Below, piece after piece: positions 1-8,356 of a stretch of 34,335 nt of DNA. A program made the translations under genes and the position numbers. The stretch is from an uncultured Tateyamaria sp. (GTDB taxonomy: Bacteria > Pseudomonadota > Alphaproteobacteria > Rhodobacterales > Rhodobacteraceae). The notes beneath the pieces were generated by a model that ran no database searches, was not told the origin of the DNA, and saw only the letters and a program-made list of their open reading frames with translations. How positions within the stretch are numbered: the first letter of the stretch is position 1; each line of letters begins with the position of its first letter. The DNA lies in NCBI RefSeq assembly GCF_947504105.1, contig NZ_CANNGP010000041.1:1-34335 (forward strand), read 5' to 3'.

Positions 1-53
1 GGTGTGTTTTTTTTTCTGTGTCCCCGGTTGTGGGGTTGGGCGCCCCGCCTTTG

Positions 54-157
54 GGGTGGGGGGGGGGGGGGGGGCCGGGGGGGGGCCGCCCCCCCGCGCC
101 CCCCCCCCCGGCTGGGGCTCTGCCCCAGACCCCGAGGTATTTTTGGCCAGAAGAAAG
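54..157. repeat. G/C homopolymer block plus Rhodobacterales-like intergenic element
   Basis: Positions 58-74 and 77-85 are runs of G and 89-109 is mostly C, so the block could fold on itself. It is followed by a clean small hairpin (CTGGGG at 112-117, CCCCAG at 123-128, five-base loop) and then by an AT-rich tail at 131-157 ending in the AAGAAAGG type of sequence. From memory, similar elements (GC hairpin, CCTCGGGGTATTTTT, AGAAGAAAG) occur at many gene ends in Rhodobacteraceae; I see no second copy here. It lies just past the stop of the minus-strand amidohydrolase gene, so it may help end that operon. The homopolymer run could also be an assembly or sequencing error. No convincing gene lies in 1-158. 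Confidence 0.5.
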
Positions 158-158
158 G

Positions 159-1016
159 TTAGGGCAGGAAGAGGTGGTCGGGCGTGTCTAGGAAGATCTT
201 TTGTCGTTCTTCTTCAGTTGTGATGGATGACAGGCCGTCGACGAGCGTGGCGGCGTGGGGCATCTGTGCACCGTTCAGCATGATGTGGGGCCAGTCCGAG
301 CCCCACATGCAGGCGTCGGGATTGGCGTCGATCAGGCGGCGCATCAGGGTGTGGGTTTGGGTGATGTCGTCTGTCAGCCGGTAGGGGGCGGAGAGTTTGA
401 CGAAGGCGTGCCCCTCGGCCAGCAGGGCACAGAGGGTGTCGATGGCTGTTGTGTTCGGGTTGAGGTTGGTGGGCCAGCCGCAATGGTCGATGACCAGTGG
501 GACGGGCAGGGCGCGGATGTCGTCGGCCAGCTCCTCGATATACTGGTCGGCGTGCAGGAGCATCTGGATGTGCATCCCGTGATCGGCCAGCGTGGACGCC
601 ATCGCCTTGGCTCCGTCCCATGTCAGGACGCCGCCGTGGACGTAGTTCAGGCGGACGGCGACGATGTTGTTGTCTGCAAACTGCTTGATGGCGCGCGTCG
701 GTGCGCCATCCGGCAGAAGGCCCACGCCTTTGAAGCCCTGGCCCATGGCGCGTACCGCTTCGAGCGTCACCGTGTTGTCGGTGCCGTAGAGGATGGAGTG
801 CACGATAAGGCTGTTCGAGCAGCCAAGCGTGTCCAGATGGGCGCGGTAGCGGGTGAGCCAGCCATCGAAGTCGATGCCTTTGGCCGGGTTTTCTGCGCGG
901 GTGGGCGATAGGGGGTGTTCGGGGCCGCCCAGCAGGTGCACATGGGCGTCCCATGCGCCTGTGGGCAGTGCCGTTTCGGGGGTTGTTGGTGCAGGCGGCG
1001 GCGGGGCGCTATCCAT
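159..1016 (-). CDS. Amidohydrolase-2 family metal-dependent hydrolase (TIM barrel)
   Basis: A 285-residue protein of the amidohydrolase-2 group, whose best known members hydrolyse lactones such as 2-pyrone-4,6-dicarboxylate. The N-terminal metal motif D-A-H-V-H is at residues 23-27, a further histidine sits in L-L-H-A-D (His155), I-D-H-C-G follows at about 176-180 (His178), and the C-terminal W-G-S-D-W-P-H carries the usual catalytic Asp241. The first 20 residues are Pro/Ala-rich and probably disordered. The ATG overlaps the end of the ligase gene by 8 bases, so translation is probably coupled. The substrate cannot be read from the sequence; its link to DNA repair may be only positional. Family assignment is firm, specific function is not. 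Confidence 0.85.
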   Translation of the reverse strand: MDSAPPPPAPTTPETALPTGAWDAHVHLLGGPEHPLSPTRAENPAKGIDFDGWLTRYRAHLDTLGCSNSLIVHSILYGTDNTVTLEAVRAMGQGFKGVGLLPDGAPTRAIKQFADNNIVAVRLNYVHGGVLTWDGAKAMASTLADHGMHIQMLLHADQYIEELADDIRALPVPLVIDHCGWPTNLNPNTTAIDTLCALLAEGHAFVKLSAPYRLTDDITQTHTLMRRLIDANPDACMWGSDWPHIMLNGAQMPHAATLVDGLSSITTEEERQKIFLDTPDHLFLP

Positions 1017-2601
1017 AGGTCTTGAGCATCTCGTTCAGGTCTTCGAGGCTGTTGGCCTCTTGCACGGGTTTGTCGTGCCGCCACCGTGACATGCGGGGAA
1101 AGCGCAGCGCCACCCCTGATTTATGGCGGGAAGAGGCCTGGATGCCCTCGAACGCGATTTCGAACACGTGGTGGGGCGTGACTTGGCGGACAGGGCCGAA
1201 GCGTTGTTGGGTGTTCTTTTTGACCCATGCGGTGATCTTGCGGAACTCTTCGTCAGTCAGGCCGGAATAGCCCTTGGTGAACGGCACCAGATCGTTGCCA
1301 TTCCAGACGGCGAAGGTGAAGTCGGTGAACAGGTTGGCGCGCCGCCCGTGGCCCGATTGGGCATAGATCATCACGGCGTCGATGGTGAGCGGGTCGAGCT
1401 TCCATTTCCACCAATCGCCTTTTTTGCGGCCTGTGAGGTACGGGCTGTCGCTGCGTTTCAGCATCAGCCCCTCGGCCTGCGCATCGCGGGCGGCGGTGCG
1501 GGTTTGGGCGAGCGTGTCCCAACTGTCGAACGGCACGGTGGGAGAGAGCCTGACCGGCGCGTCATCGGGCAGTGAGGCGCATAGGGTTTCGAGGGTTGCG
1601 CGGCGGTCCTGAAGTGGTGTTTGCCGCAGGTCCGCGCCGCCCCATTCGAGTAGATCGTAGGCATAGAGGATCACCGGCGCTTCGCTCAGCAGCTTCTTGG
1701 GCACCGTCTTGCGCCCGATCCGCTTTTGCAGGGCGTTGAAGTTTTGTGGGGCGCCGTCGCCCCATGCCAGCAATTCACCATCGAGTACCGTGCCGTCGGG
1801 GATAAAGTCGCGGGCGCGGGCGAGTTCGGGGAAACGGTCGGTCATCAGCTCTTCGCCGCGAGACCAGACGAAGTGTTTGCCGTCGCGGAGGATGAGTTGG
1901 CCGCGGATGCCATCCCACTTCCACTCTGCCTGCCAATCCGTTGGTTTTCCAAGTTTTTGCGGCTCATCCTCCAGCGCGTAGGCGAGGTAGAACGGGTATG
2001 GGCGCGAGGCATTGGCGGCTGGGTCATCTTCGAGGATCAGGTGGGACCATGTGGTTGTGGCCGGGTCCCAATCGCCCATCAGACGATGGGCCATCTCGGC
2101 CTCGTCCTTGTCCGTGGCGCTGGCCAATGCGCGGGTCATCAGTTTTTGGCTGACACCGATCCGGAAGCCGCCGGTGAGCAGTTTGTTGAAGAGGAAGCGT
2201 TGAGTGGGATCGAGAGAGGCCCAGGCGTCGAGAACGAAGGCCTTGCGGCCTGGCTCTTCGACTTGAGAGAGGTCGCGCAACGCATTGATCCAATGCGTCA
2301 ATCCGTGATCCGTCTCTGTGTCAGGCGCGGGCAGGACCAGTGCGATTGTCTCCGCCAGATCGCCGACAATGGGATAAGCCTCTTCAAACAGCCACAGCGG
2401 GATACCCGCCACCTCGGCCCCCCATTCGCGCAGGCGCGTGGTGTTGACCGCGCGCTTGGGGCGTCGGCCCGAGAAGATGGCGATGGTCCAGATGCGGTCC
2501 TCTTCCGGGGCCTCTTGGAAATACTCTGCCAAGGCCGCGACCTTGACCGTTGTTTTGGTAGATTGGTCGATGGCGTTGAACAGAGCAGCGAAGCGTTTCA
2601 T
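1009..2601 (-). CDS. ATP-dependent DNA ligase (DNA-repair cluster type)
   Basis: A 530-residue ATP-dependent ligase that seals nicks through an enzyme-adenylate intermediate. Motif I is E-W-K-W-D-G-I-R with the adenylated lysine at residue 228; D-G-E-L-L-A-W (about 274-280), E-G-L-M-L-K-R (377-383), W-K-W-K (398-401) and a basic R-F-P-R-M-S-R-W-R near 500-508 match motifs III, IV, V and VI. An all-helical N-terminal domain of about 200 residues precedes the core. This is the class usually named cisplatin damage response or ligase-associated DNA damage response ligase, which normally travels with an MBL exonuclease, as here. I chose the ATG at 2601 because it makes a 4-base ATGA overlap with the exonuclease gene; an upstream start would run deep into that gene. 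Confidence 0.92.
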   Translation of the reverse strand: MKRFAALFNAIDQSTKTTVKVAALAEYFQEAPEEDRIWTIAIFSGRRPKRAVNTTRLREWGAEVAGIPLWLFEEAYPIVGDLAETIALVLPAPDTETDHGLTHWINALRDLSQVEEPGRKAFVLDAWASLDPTQRFLFNKLLTGGFRIGVSQKLMTRALASATDKDEAEMAHRLMGDWDPATTTWSHLILEDDPAANASRPYPFYLAYALEDEPQKLGKPTDWQAEWKWDGIRGQLILRDGKHFVWSRGEELMTDRFPELARARDFIPDGTVLDGELLAWGDGAPQNFNALQKRIGRKTVPKKLLSEAPVILYAYDLLEWGGADLRQTPLQDRRATLETLCASLPDDAPVRLSPTVPFDSWDTLAQTRTAARDAQAEGLMLKRSDSPYLTGRKKGDWWKWKLDPLTIDAVMIYAQSGHGRRANLFTDFTFAVWNGNDLVPFTKGYSGLTDEEFRKITAWVKKNTQQRFGPVRQVTPHHVFEIAFEGIQASSRHKSGVALRFPRMSRWRHDKPVQEANSLEDLNEMLKTYG

Positions 2602-3602
2602 GCCGCTTCGTCCTCGGCATCCTCGCCTCCGAACTCGGTCTGCAGCACTTGTGCATTCCAACCTTGATCATTCAGATATCGCGTGAATATTTCCGTGTAA
2701 CCATGTGTCACATATATGTTTTCTGCCCCTGTATCCGTGATGGCAGACAGCAGGCCAGACCAGTCCGCGTGGTCCGAGATAACAAAGCCGCGGTCGCCTG
2801 CGCGCCGCCGGCGGATGCCGCGCAGGGCCATCCAGCCGGAGGCGAAGGCGTTTTCCTGTACCCCGAACTTGCGCGCCCAGGCGGACCCGAGCGCCGAGGG
2901 CGGTGCCAGAACAATTGCGCCCGGATGATCCTTGGGGTTCAGGTCGGGCCCGGCTTGCACAGTGTCTGGCAGTGCAATCCCCTGTGTCCGCATTACCGCA
3001 TTGGTGTTTTCGATGGCCGTGTGCGTCAGGATCGGGCCGATGTCGGGGTTCAGCATGGACATGAGCCGTTGCGCCTTGCCCAACGCATAACAGCCGAGAA
3101 AGGCGGTTTTGCCTGCTGCGGCGCACCCCGCCCACCAATCGTTGATTTGCGCAGCGATGACGGCCTGATCCTGCCAGCGGAAGACGGGCAGGCCGAACGT
3201 GCTTTCGGTGATGAAGTGGTGACATTTGACCGGTTCGAACGGGGTCGAGAGGCCGTCATCCACCATCTTGTAATCGCCTGAAGCGACCCACACTTCGCCC
3301 TCCACTTCGACTCGGATCTGGGCTGAGCCGGGCACGTGTCCAGCCGGGTGAAACGACACGGTTGCGCCGCCGATCTGTAACCGCTCGCCATAACCAATTG
3401 TGTCTATGGACACATCGCCGAGGCGGTGGCGCATTACTGGCGCGGCAATATCAGTGGCCAGATACGATTCCATCCCCCAGCGCGCATGGTCTGCGTGGCC
3501 GTGGGTGATCAGCGCCCGGCTCACCGGTTTCCACGGGTCGATGTAAAAATCACCTGCGGGGCAGTAGATGCCTGCGGGGGTAAAGGTCAGTGCGCCGCTC
3601 AT
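2598..3602 (-). CDS. Ligase-associated DNA exonuclease, metallo-beta-lactamase fold
   Basis: A 334-residue metallo-beta-lactamase/beta-CASP-like nuclease of the ligase-associated DNA damage response exonuclease group. The metal site is visible as H-G-H-A-D-H at residues 34-39, H-P-A-G-H-V-P-G-S around His89, A-S-G-D at 107-110 and D-H-A-D-W at 277-281, with a C-terminal V-T-H-G near 298-301. In the family the protein works with the ATP-dependent ligase, a Lhr-type helicase and a metallophosphoesterase. Here the stop overlaps the ligase start (ATGA), the signature of a coupled pair. The gene begins 38 bases after the alpha/beta hydrolase gene, so it belongs to the same transcript. The C terminus is acidic (G-G-E-D-A-E-D-E-A-A). 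Confidence 0.92.
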   Translation of the reverse strand: MSGALTFTPAGIYCPAGDFYIDPWKPVSRALITHGHADHARWGMESYLATDIAAPVMRHRLGDVSIDTIGYGERLQIGGATVSFHPAGHVPGSAQIRVEVEGEVWVASGDYKMVDDGLSTPFEPVKCHHFITESTFGLPVFRWQDQAVIAAQINDWWAGCAAAGKTAFLGCYALGKAQRLMSMLNPDIGPILTHTAIENTNAVMRTQGIALPDTVQAGPDLNPKDHPGAIVLAPPSALGSAWARKFGVQENAFASGWMALRGIRRRRAGDRGFVISDHADWSGLLSAITDTGAENIYVTHGYTEIFTRYLNDQGWNAQVLQTEFGGEDAEDEAA

Positions 3603-3640
3603 GTGAGCGAACCTAGCATGTCTGGAGGGTCAGACCAGCC

Positions 3641-4582
3641 TCAGGCTGCGTCGGCGAAACGGGCGGTCATGGTGTCAAAGATGCCCGTGCGGGCCTTGGC
3701 AGCTTCCATAAGTACTTCGTGCTCACCGCCGTGGATCAAGTGCAGGTTGCCGTCTTCCCAACTGTCCATGCGGTTGTGGATGCGCCCCACATGGACAATG
3801 CGCTCGTTTGTTCCAAGGAAGGTGTCGCAAGGCAGTTTCGGGGCCGCCATGCGCGACAAGGCCAATGTTTCATCCAGTGCCTCGCGCAACCACACGAAAC
3901 TGGGGCCGCCGAGGGCGAGGTCAGGATGTGCGTGCAACTGGTCGCGCATCATGTCGAACATCTCGAGATCGGTGGTGAGCAGGTTGTCTTCGAACGGTGC
4001 CGTCAGAACATAGGAATCGATGATGGTGCCCGGCGGCAGGCGGTGGCCCTGTCCGATGGCAGGCATCATGCGGCCCAAGGCCCAGGCGACCGGGCGCAGG
4101 TGGGCCGAGATGCGGATGCCCCACATCGGGCCCGTAAAGGCGGCAGCACTGACAGGCAGCCCTTCGTAGAGCGAGCGCAGGCCGATACAGCCGCCCATCG
4201 AATGCCCCAGCAGGAAAAATGGCTCTGGCAGGCCCAGTTCCCGGGCTGCAGTGACCATCGCGGTCACATCATGCTGATAGTCGGAAAACGCAAGAACGTG
4301 GCCCATCCGAGCATCGTCCAACATCCGGTCGGCCAGACCCTGACCACGCCAATCGATGCTGATTGTCGCGAAGCCGCGCTCGGCAAGCTCACCTGCCGAC
4401 GGCGCGTATTTCTCTATGTACTCGGTGCGGCCGGGAAACAGCAGGACTGTCCCCTTGGCCGCGTCCGGCTGCCAAACGCCCAACCGAATGCGCACACCGT
4501 CCGCCGCGGTCGCCCAGTAGGCGGTGCCGTCCAGCGGTGCAGGGTGCACATCGGTGAAAAGGGGGGCAGCCGACAGCGTCAT
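3641..4582 (-). CDS. Alpha/beta hydrolase, lysophospholipase/S33-like
   Basis: A 313-residue alpha/beta hydrolase resembling PldB-type lysophospholipases and monoacylglycerol lipases. The nucleophile elbow is G-H-S-M-G-G at 126-131 (Ser128) and the catalytic histidine is probably His288 in G-G-E-H-E-V-L-M-E. The acid residue is odd: where the family usually has a G-x-x-D-x-I-V motif this protein reads G-T-N-E-R-I-V, with Glu260 in place of Asp. No signal peptide or membrane segment is seen, so it should act in the cytoplasm. The ATG overlaps the stop of the SCP2-like gene (TGATG), indicating coupling. Substrate is not predictable, though a lipid ester fits the SCP2-like partner. Confidence 0.85.
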   Translation of the reverse strand: MTLSAAPLFTDVHPAPLDGTAYWATAADGVRIRLGVWQPDAAKGTVLLFPGRTEYIEKYAPSAGELAERGFATISIDWRGQGLADRMLDDARMGHVLAFSDYQHDVTAMVTAARELGLPEPFFLLGHSMGGCIGLRSLYEGLPVSAAAFTGPMWGIRISAHLRPVAWALGRMMPAIGQGHRLPPGTIIDSYVLTAPFEDNLLTTDLEMFDMMRDQLHAHPDLALGGPSFVWLREALDETLALSRMAAPKLPCDTFLGTNERIVHVGRIHNRMDSWEDGNLHLIHGGEHEVLMEAAKARTGIFDTMTARFADAA

Positions 4583-4872
4583 CAGGCCAGCACGGAGGCC
4601 AGTTTCATCGCCATGCCCATGTCGCCATCGACCTTGAGCTTACCGGTCATGAAGGCAGAAGTGGGGTTCGTGTCGCCCTCAAGGATCGAGCGGAACGTGT
4701 CTGCGTCTGCAGACAGGGTCACGTCGGCGTCTTCATCTGCGGCACGTGCACCGTTTTCGTCCATCATAATGGCGCCTTCGCCTTCGATGTCGAATTTCGC
4801 GGTGCCGGTGAAATCTGCGCCAGCCAGCTTTTCGTTCAGGACGGCCACGGCCTCGGTCACTGTGTCACTCAT
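4582..4872 (-). CDS. SCP2 sterol-binding-like protein
   Basis: A 96-residue protein with the sequence pattern of the SCP2 sterol/lipid-carrier family: an amphipathic N-terminal helix, a central strand segment (about residues 25-52) and the C-terminal F-M-T-G-K-L-K-V-D-G-D-M-G-M-A-M-K-L segment, which is the most typical part of these small bacterial proteins. The family binds hydrophobic ligands in a tunnel; the bacterial ligand is generally unknown. It is the first gene of the minus-strand operon and its TGA overlaps the ATG of the alpha/beta hydrolase. It is divergent from the TPR gene, with about 70 bases between them. Confidence 0.88.
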   Translation of the reverse strand: MSDTVTEAVAVLNEKLAGADFTGTAKFDIEGEGAIMMDENGARAADEDADVTLSADADTFRSILEGDTNPTSAFMTGKLKVDGDMGMAMKLASVLA

Positions 4873-4940
4873 CTTTGATGCCCTTTTTGGTCTGTGGACG
4901 GGTACGGTCTCTGGAATTTGCGGCCCGGCCTGTTACATTC

Positions 4941-5504
4941 ATGGTTATGGGCACTCACTTGCGTAAACTCTACCCTGTCGTCACGGCACTTTTACTGACA
5001 GTAGGGAATTCCTTACCCGCCTTGGCGCAATCATCGCTTGACGAGAAGTTGCAGGCTTTGCAGGACGCCGAGCCGGCAGAAGCCACACGGCTGACCCGCG
5101 AGATTGAGCGGGAGTGGTCGCAATCGGGCTCCACGTCGCTTGATATGCTGCTGCGTCGTGGACGCGACGCGCTCGAGGAACAGAAGCCGGACATTGCCAT
5201 CGAGCATCTGACCGCCTTGATTGATCATGCCCCCGATTTTGCCGAAGGCTGGCACGCGCGCGCCACTGCTTTTTATATGAAGGACCTCTATGGCCCGGCG
5301 ATCAGCGACCTTGAAAAGGCGTTGACCCTGAACCCGGACAATTACAATGCCATGTTCGGTCTGGGCGTCATGTTTCAGGAGTTCGGAGACAACGCGCGCG
5401 CAGAACGGGCTTTTCAACAGGTTCTCGACTTGCATCCGCACCATGAAAACGCCACCAAGGCGCTTGAGCAGCTGAAAGCCCAAGGGATCGGCCGCACTCT
5501 GTAA
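4941..5504 (+). CDS. Exported TPR-repeat protein
   Basis: A protein of about 187 residues with an N-terminal signal peptide (basic H-L-R-K-L, hydrophobic T-A-L-L-L-T-V-G, likely cleavage after A-L-A before Q-S) and two to three tetratricopeptide repeats in the second half, with the D-F-A-E-G-W-H-A-R-A, P-D-N-Y-N-A-M-F-G-L-G and H-P-H-H-E-N-A patterns. TPR domains are protein-binding scaffolds, so a periplasmic adaptor role is likely; the partner is unknown. The ATGs at 4941 and 4947 are both plausible and neither has a good Shine-Dalgarno. An upstream start at 4875 would add residues before the signal peptide and is unlikely. It ends 17 bases before the helicase gene, so the two are probably co-transcribed. 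Confidence 0.8.
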   Translation: MVMGTHLRKLYPVVTALLLTVGNSLPALAQSSLDEKLQALQDAEPAEATRLTREIEREWSQSGSTSLDMLLRRGRDALEEQKPDIAIEHLTALIDHAPDFAEGWHARATAFYMKDLYGPAISDLEKALTLNPDNYNAMFGLGVMFQEFGDNARAERAFQQVLDLHPHHENATKALEQLKAQGIGRTL

Positions 5505-5521
5505 GTACCGGGGGACAGCCC

Positions 5522-8356
5522 ATGTCGGGCGACGCGCGGGTGGTTGCCGTTCTCGGCCCCACCAACACAGGCAAAACCACCTATGCCATCGAACGGATGC
5601 TGGGCCATCGCACAGGCGTGATCGGCCTGCCGCTGCGTCTGCTTGCGCGCGAGGTTTATGACCGCATCGTTGCGCTGCGCGGCCCGTCTGTCGTGGCGCT
5701 GGTGACGGGTGAGGAGCGGATTGTCCCGCCCCGCACGCAGTACTGGGTCTGTACGGTCGAAGCGATGCCCGAGGGCATGGGCTGTGATTTTCTGGCCGTC
5801 GATGAGATCCAGCTGTGTGCCGATCCGGAACGCGGCCATGTCTTTACCGACCGGCTGCTCAGGGCGCGCGGCCTGCATGAAACTCTGTTTCTTGGCTCTG
5901 ACACCATGCGCGGTCCGATCTCTGCTCTTGTGCCCGAGGCGCAGTTCATGCGGCGCGAGCGGATGTCGCAACTGGTCCATTCCGGCCAGAAAAAGATTTC
6001 GCGCATGCGGCCCCGGTCGGCCATCGTCGGCTTCTCGGTCGACAATGTCTATGCGATTGCCGAGCTGATCCGCCGTCAGAAGGGCGGGGCGGCTGTGGTG
6101 ATGGGCGCGCTCAGCCCCCGCACGCGCAATGCGCAAGTCGACATGTACCAGAACGGTGAGGTGGATTTCCTGGTCGCGACCGATGCCATCGGCATGGGAC
6201 TGAACCTGGACATCGACCATGTGGCCTTTTCCTCGCTCACCAAGTTCGACGGGCGGCGGATGCGCGCGCTGGCGCCCAATGAATTGGCGCAGATCGCGGG
6301 CCGGGCGGGGCGGGGGCAAAAGGATGGGACGTTTGGCGTCACGGGCGATGTCAGTCCGCTGGATGAGGGTGTTGCGCAGGCCATCATGGACCACCGCTTT
6401 ACTCCGCTCAGCAAGCTGCAATGGCGCAACCATGCCCTACAATTCGGCACCATCGACGCACTGGTGCGCAGCCTTGAGGCGCCCTCGGATCATGAGGTGC
6501 TGGTCAAGGCACGCGAAGCTGACGACCTGCAGGTCTTGAAATCGCTCGCCGAAAGCGCCGAGGTGACGGCCCGCTGCACGGATGCGCAATCGGTTCGCCT
6601 GCTGTGGGATGTGTGTCGCGTGCCGGATTTCAGAGGCATCAGCCATCAGGAACACTCCAGCCTGCTTGACGTGATCTTTCGCTACCTGCACGAACGCGGG
6701 TCTATCCCGAATGACTGGATGGCGCGCCAGATCAAGCGGATTGACCGTGCCGATGGCGACATCGATGCCATATCAAAGCGATTGGCGTTTATCCGCACAT
6801 GGACCTATGTCGCCCAACGCAAAGGCTGGGTGGACGACGAAAGCCATTGGCGGGACGAGACGCGCCATGTAGAAGACCGCTTGTCAGATGCTCTTCATGA
6901 GAAACTGACTCAAAGATTTGTAGACCGGCGCACGAGCGTGCTCTTGCGCCGGCTAGGCCAGAAGGAGGCCATGGTGGCCGAAGTAAATGACGCAGGTGAA
7001 GTGACTGTCGAAGGCGAGTTCGTCGGCAAGTTGGACGGGTTCCGGTTCTCTCAGGACAAGGGGGCGGGGGCGGCCGAGGCAAAGACGATCAAGACCGCCG
7101 CGCTGCAAGCACTGGCGCCGCATTTCCACCTGCGGGCCGACCGGTTCTATAATGCGCCGGACACCGAGCTGGATTTCACCGAACAGGGTGGCCTGATGTG
7201 GGGCAGTTCTGCCGTGGGCAAGCTGGTGGCGGGGCAGGACCCGCTGAAGCCCATGGTCGAGGTGTTCGTGGATGATGTTGCGGGGCCCGAGGTGGCGCAG
7301 AAGGTGCAGCGCCGTCTGCAACATTTCATCGACCGCAAGGTTGCTGCGTTGTTCGAGCCGCTGATTGCGATGCAGAAGGATGAGGCGCTGGCCGGGCTGG
7401 CCAAGGGCTTTGCCTTCCAGATGATCGAGGGGCTGGGCGTGCTGCCCCGCGCCGCCGTCGCTGATGACGTCAAGGCGCTGGATCAGGACGCACGCGGGTT
7501 GCTGCGCAAGCATGGCATCCGCTTTGGTCAGTTCACCATCTTCATGCCGTTGCTGCTGAAACCCGCGCCCACGCGCCTGCGCCTGGTGCTGTGGTCATTG
7601 GCAAATGGGCTTTCTGAATTCCCTGAATCTCCGCCCCCCGGTCTGGTCACCGTGCCCGCGATGGCGGATGGCCCGCAGGGTGTGGACACGATGTCCGGCT
7701 ACCGCAATGCGGGCGAGCGTGCGATCCGCATCGATATGCTGGAACGGCTGGCCGACATGCTGCGCGCCGAGGATTCGCGCGGCGGGTTTGAGGCCAAGGC
7801 CGATATGCTGTCGATCACCGGCATGACGCTTGAACAATTCTCGGGTCTGATGGAAGGGCTGGGGTACAAATCGGAGAAAGGTGAACGCGAAAAGGTCAAA
7901 ATTGCTGACGCAGTTGCGACAGCGGATGCAAAACCTGAAGCCGAGGCCGCACCCGCTGAAACTGCGGCTGAGGAGGTGGAGACATCCGAAAAGGCCGAAA
8001 TGCCCGAAAAGACCGAAGCGCCACAAACGGACGGTGCCGAGGCTGCAGAAACCCCCGAAGCCGCGTCGGAAGACGCTCCGGTCGCCGATGGTGACGAGGA
8101 AGCCGCCGGGCCAGAGATGGAGGTCTTCTATACCTTCACCTGGGGTCGCAGCGCCGGGAATCGCCGTCCGCAACAAGGCGGCAAGCCTCGTGGCAAGGGC
8201 GGCCCCAAAGGTGGCAAGCCCAAGGGCAAGGGCCCGCGCCGTGATGGCGGCAACAAGCCTCAGAACTTCTCGGCCCGACCGCCGAAGAAGGAAAAGGCGA
8301 TTGACCCCGACAACCCCTTTGCTGCAGCCCTTATGGGGTTGAAGGACGGCAAATAA
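5522..8356 (+). CDS. SUV3-like DExQ RNA helicase with basic disordered tail
   Basis: A 944-residue superfamily 2 helicase related to mitochondrial SUV3. Motif I is G-P-T-N-T-G-K-T at 12-19, motif II is D-E-I-Q at 94-97 (the SUV3 variant of the DEAD box), and motif VI is Q-I-A-G-R-A-G-R at 257-264. SUV3 works with exoribonuclease in RNA decay; the bacterial role is less certain. Residues from about 790 to 865 are an Ala/Glu/Pro-rich acidic stretch. This is followed by a Gly/Lys/Arg-rich segment with repeats of G-G-K-P and G-K-G, and a terminal D-P-D-N-P-F-A-A-A-L-M-G-L-K. That makes it longer than most SUV3 proteins; the basic tail probably binds RNA. The start has a GGGGGA Shine-Dalgarno, and the stop touches the start of the S4 gene. 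Confidence 0.9.
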   Translation: MSGDARVVAVLGPTNTGKTTYAIERMLGHRTGVIGLPLRLLAREVYDRIVALRGPSVVALVTGEERIVPPRTQYWVCTVEAMPEGMGCDFLAVDEIQLCADPERGHVFTDRLLRARGLHETLFLGSDTMRGPISALVPEAQFMRRERMSQLVHSGQKKISRMRPRSAIVGFSVDNVYAIAELIRRQKGGAAVVMGALSPRTRNAQVDMYQNGEVDFLVATDAIGMGLNLDIDHVAFSSLTKFDGRRMRALAPNELAQIAGRAGRGQKDGTFGVTGDVSPLDEGVAQAIMDHRFTPLSKLQWRNHALQFGTIDALVRSLEAPSDHEVLVKAREADDLQVLKSLAESAEVTARCTDAQSVRLLWDVCRVPDFRGISHQEHSSLLDVIFRYLHERGSIPNDWMARQIKRIDRADGDIDAISKRLAFIRTWTYVAQRKGWVDDESHWRDETRHVEDRLSDALHEKLTQRFVDRRTSVLLRRLGQKEAMVAEVNDAGEVTVEGEFVGKLDGFRFSQDKGAGAAEAKTIKTAALQALAPHFHLRADRFYNAPDTELDFTEQGGLMWGSSAVGKLVAGQDPLKPMVEVFVDDVAGPEVAQKVQRRLQHFIDRKVAALFEPLIAMQKDEALAGLAKGFAFQMIEGLGVLPRAAVADDVKALDQDARGLLRKHGIRFGQFTIFMPLLLKPAPTRLRLVLWSLANGLSEFPESPPPGLVTVPAMADGPQGVDTMSGYRNAGERAIRIDMLERLADMLRAEDSRGGFEAKADMLSITGMTLEQFSGLMEGLGYKSEKGEREKVKIADAVATADAKPEAEAAPAETAAEEVETSEKAEMPEKTEAPQTDGAEAAETPEAASEDAPVADGDEEAAGPEMEVFYTFTWGRSAGNRRPQQGGKPRGKGGPKGGKPKGKGPRRDGGNKPQNFSARPPKKEKAIDPDNPFAAALMGLKDGK

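Noticed and set aside
2602-2661. Longer ligase with 20 extra N-terminal residues
   Set aside because: The extension overlaps the exonuclease gene by 64 bases and has no ligase-like sequence; the ATGA overlap at 2601 is the usual coupling.
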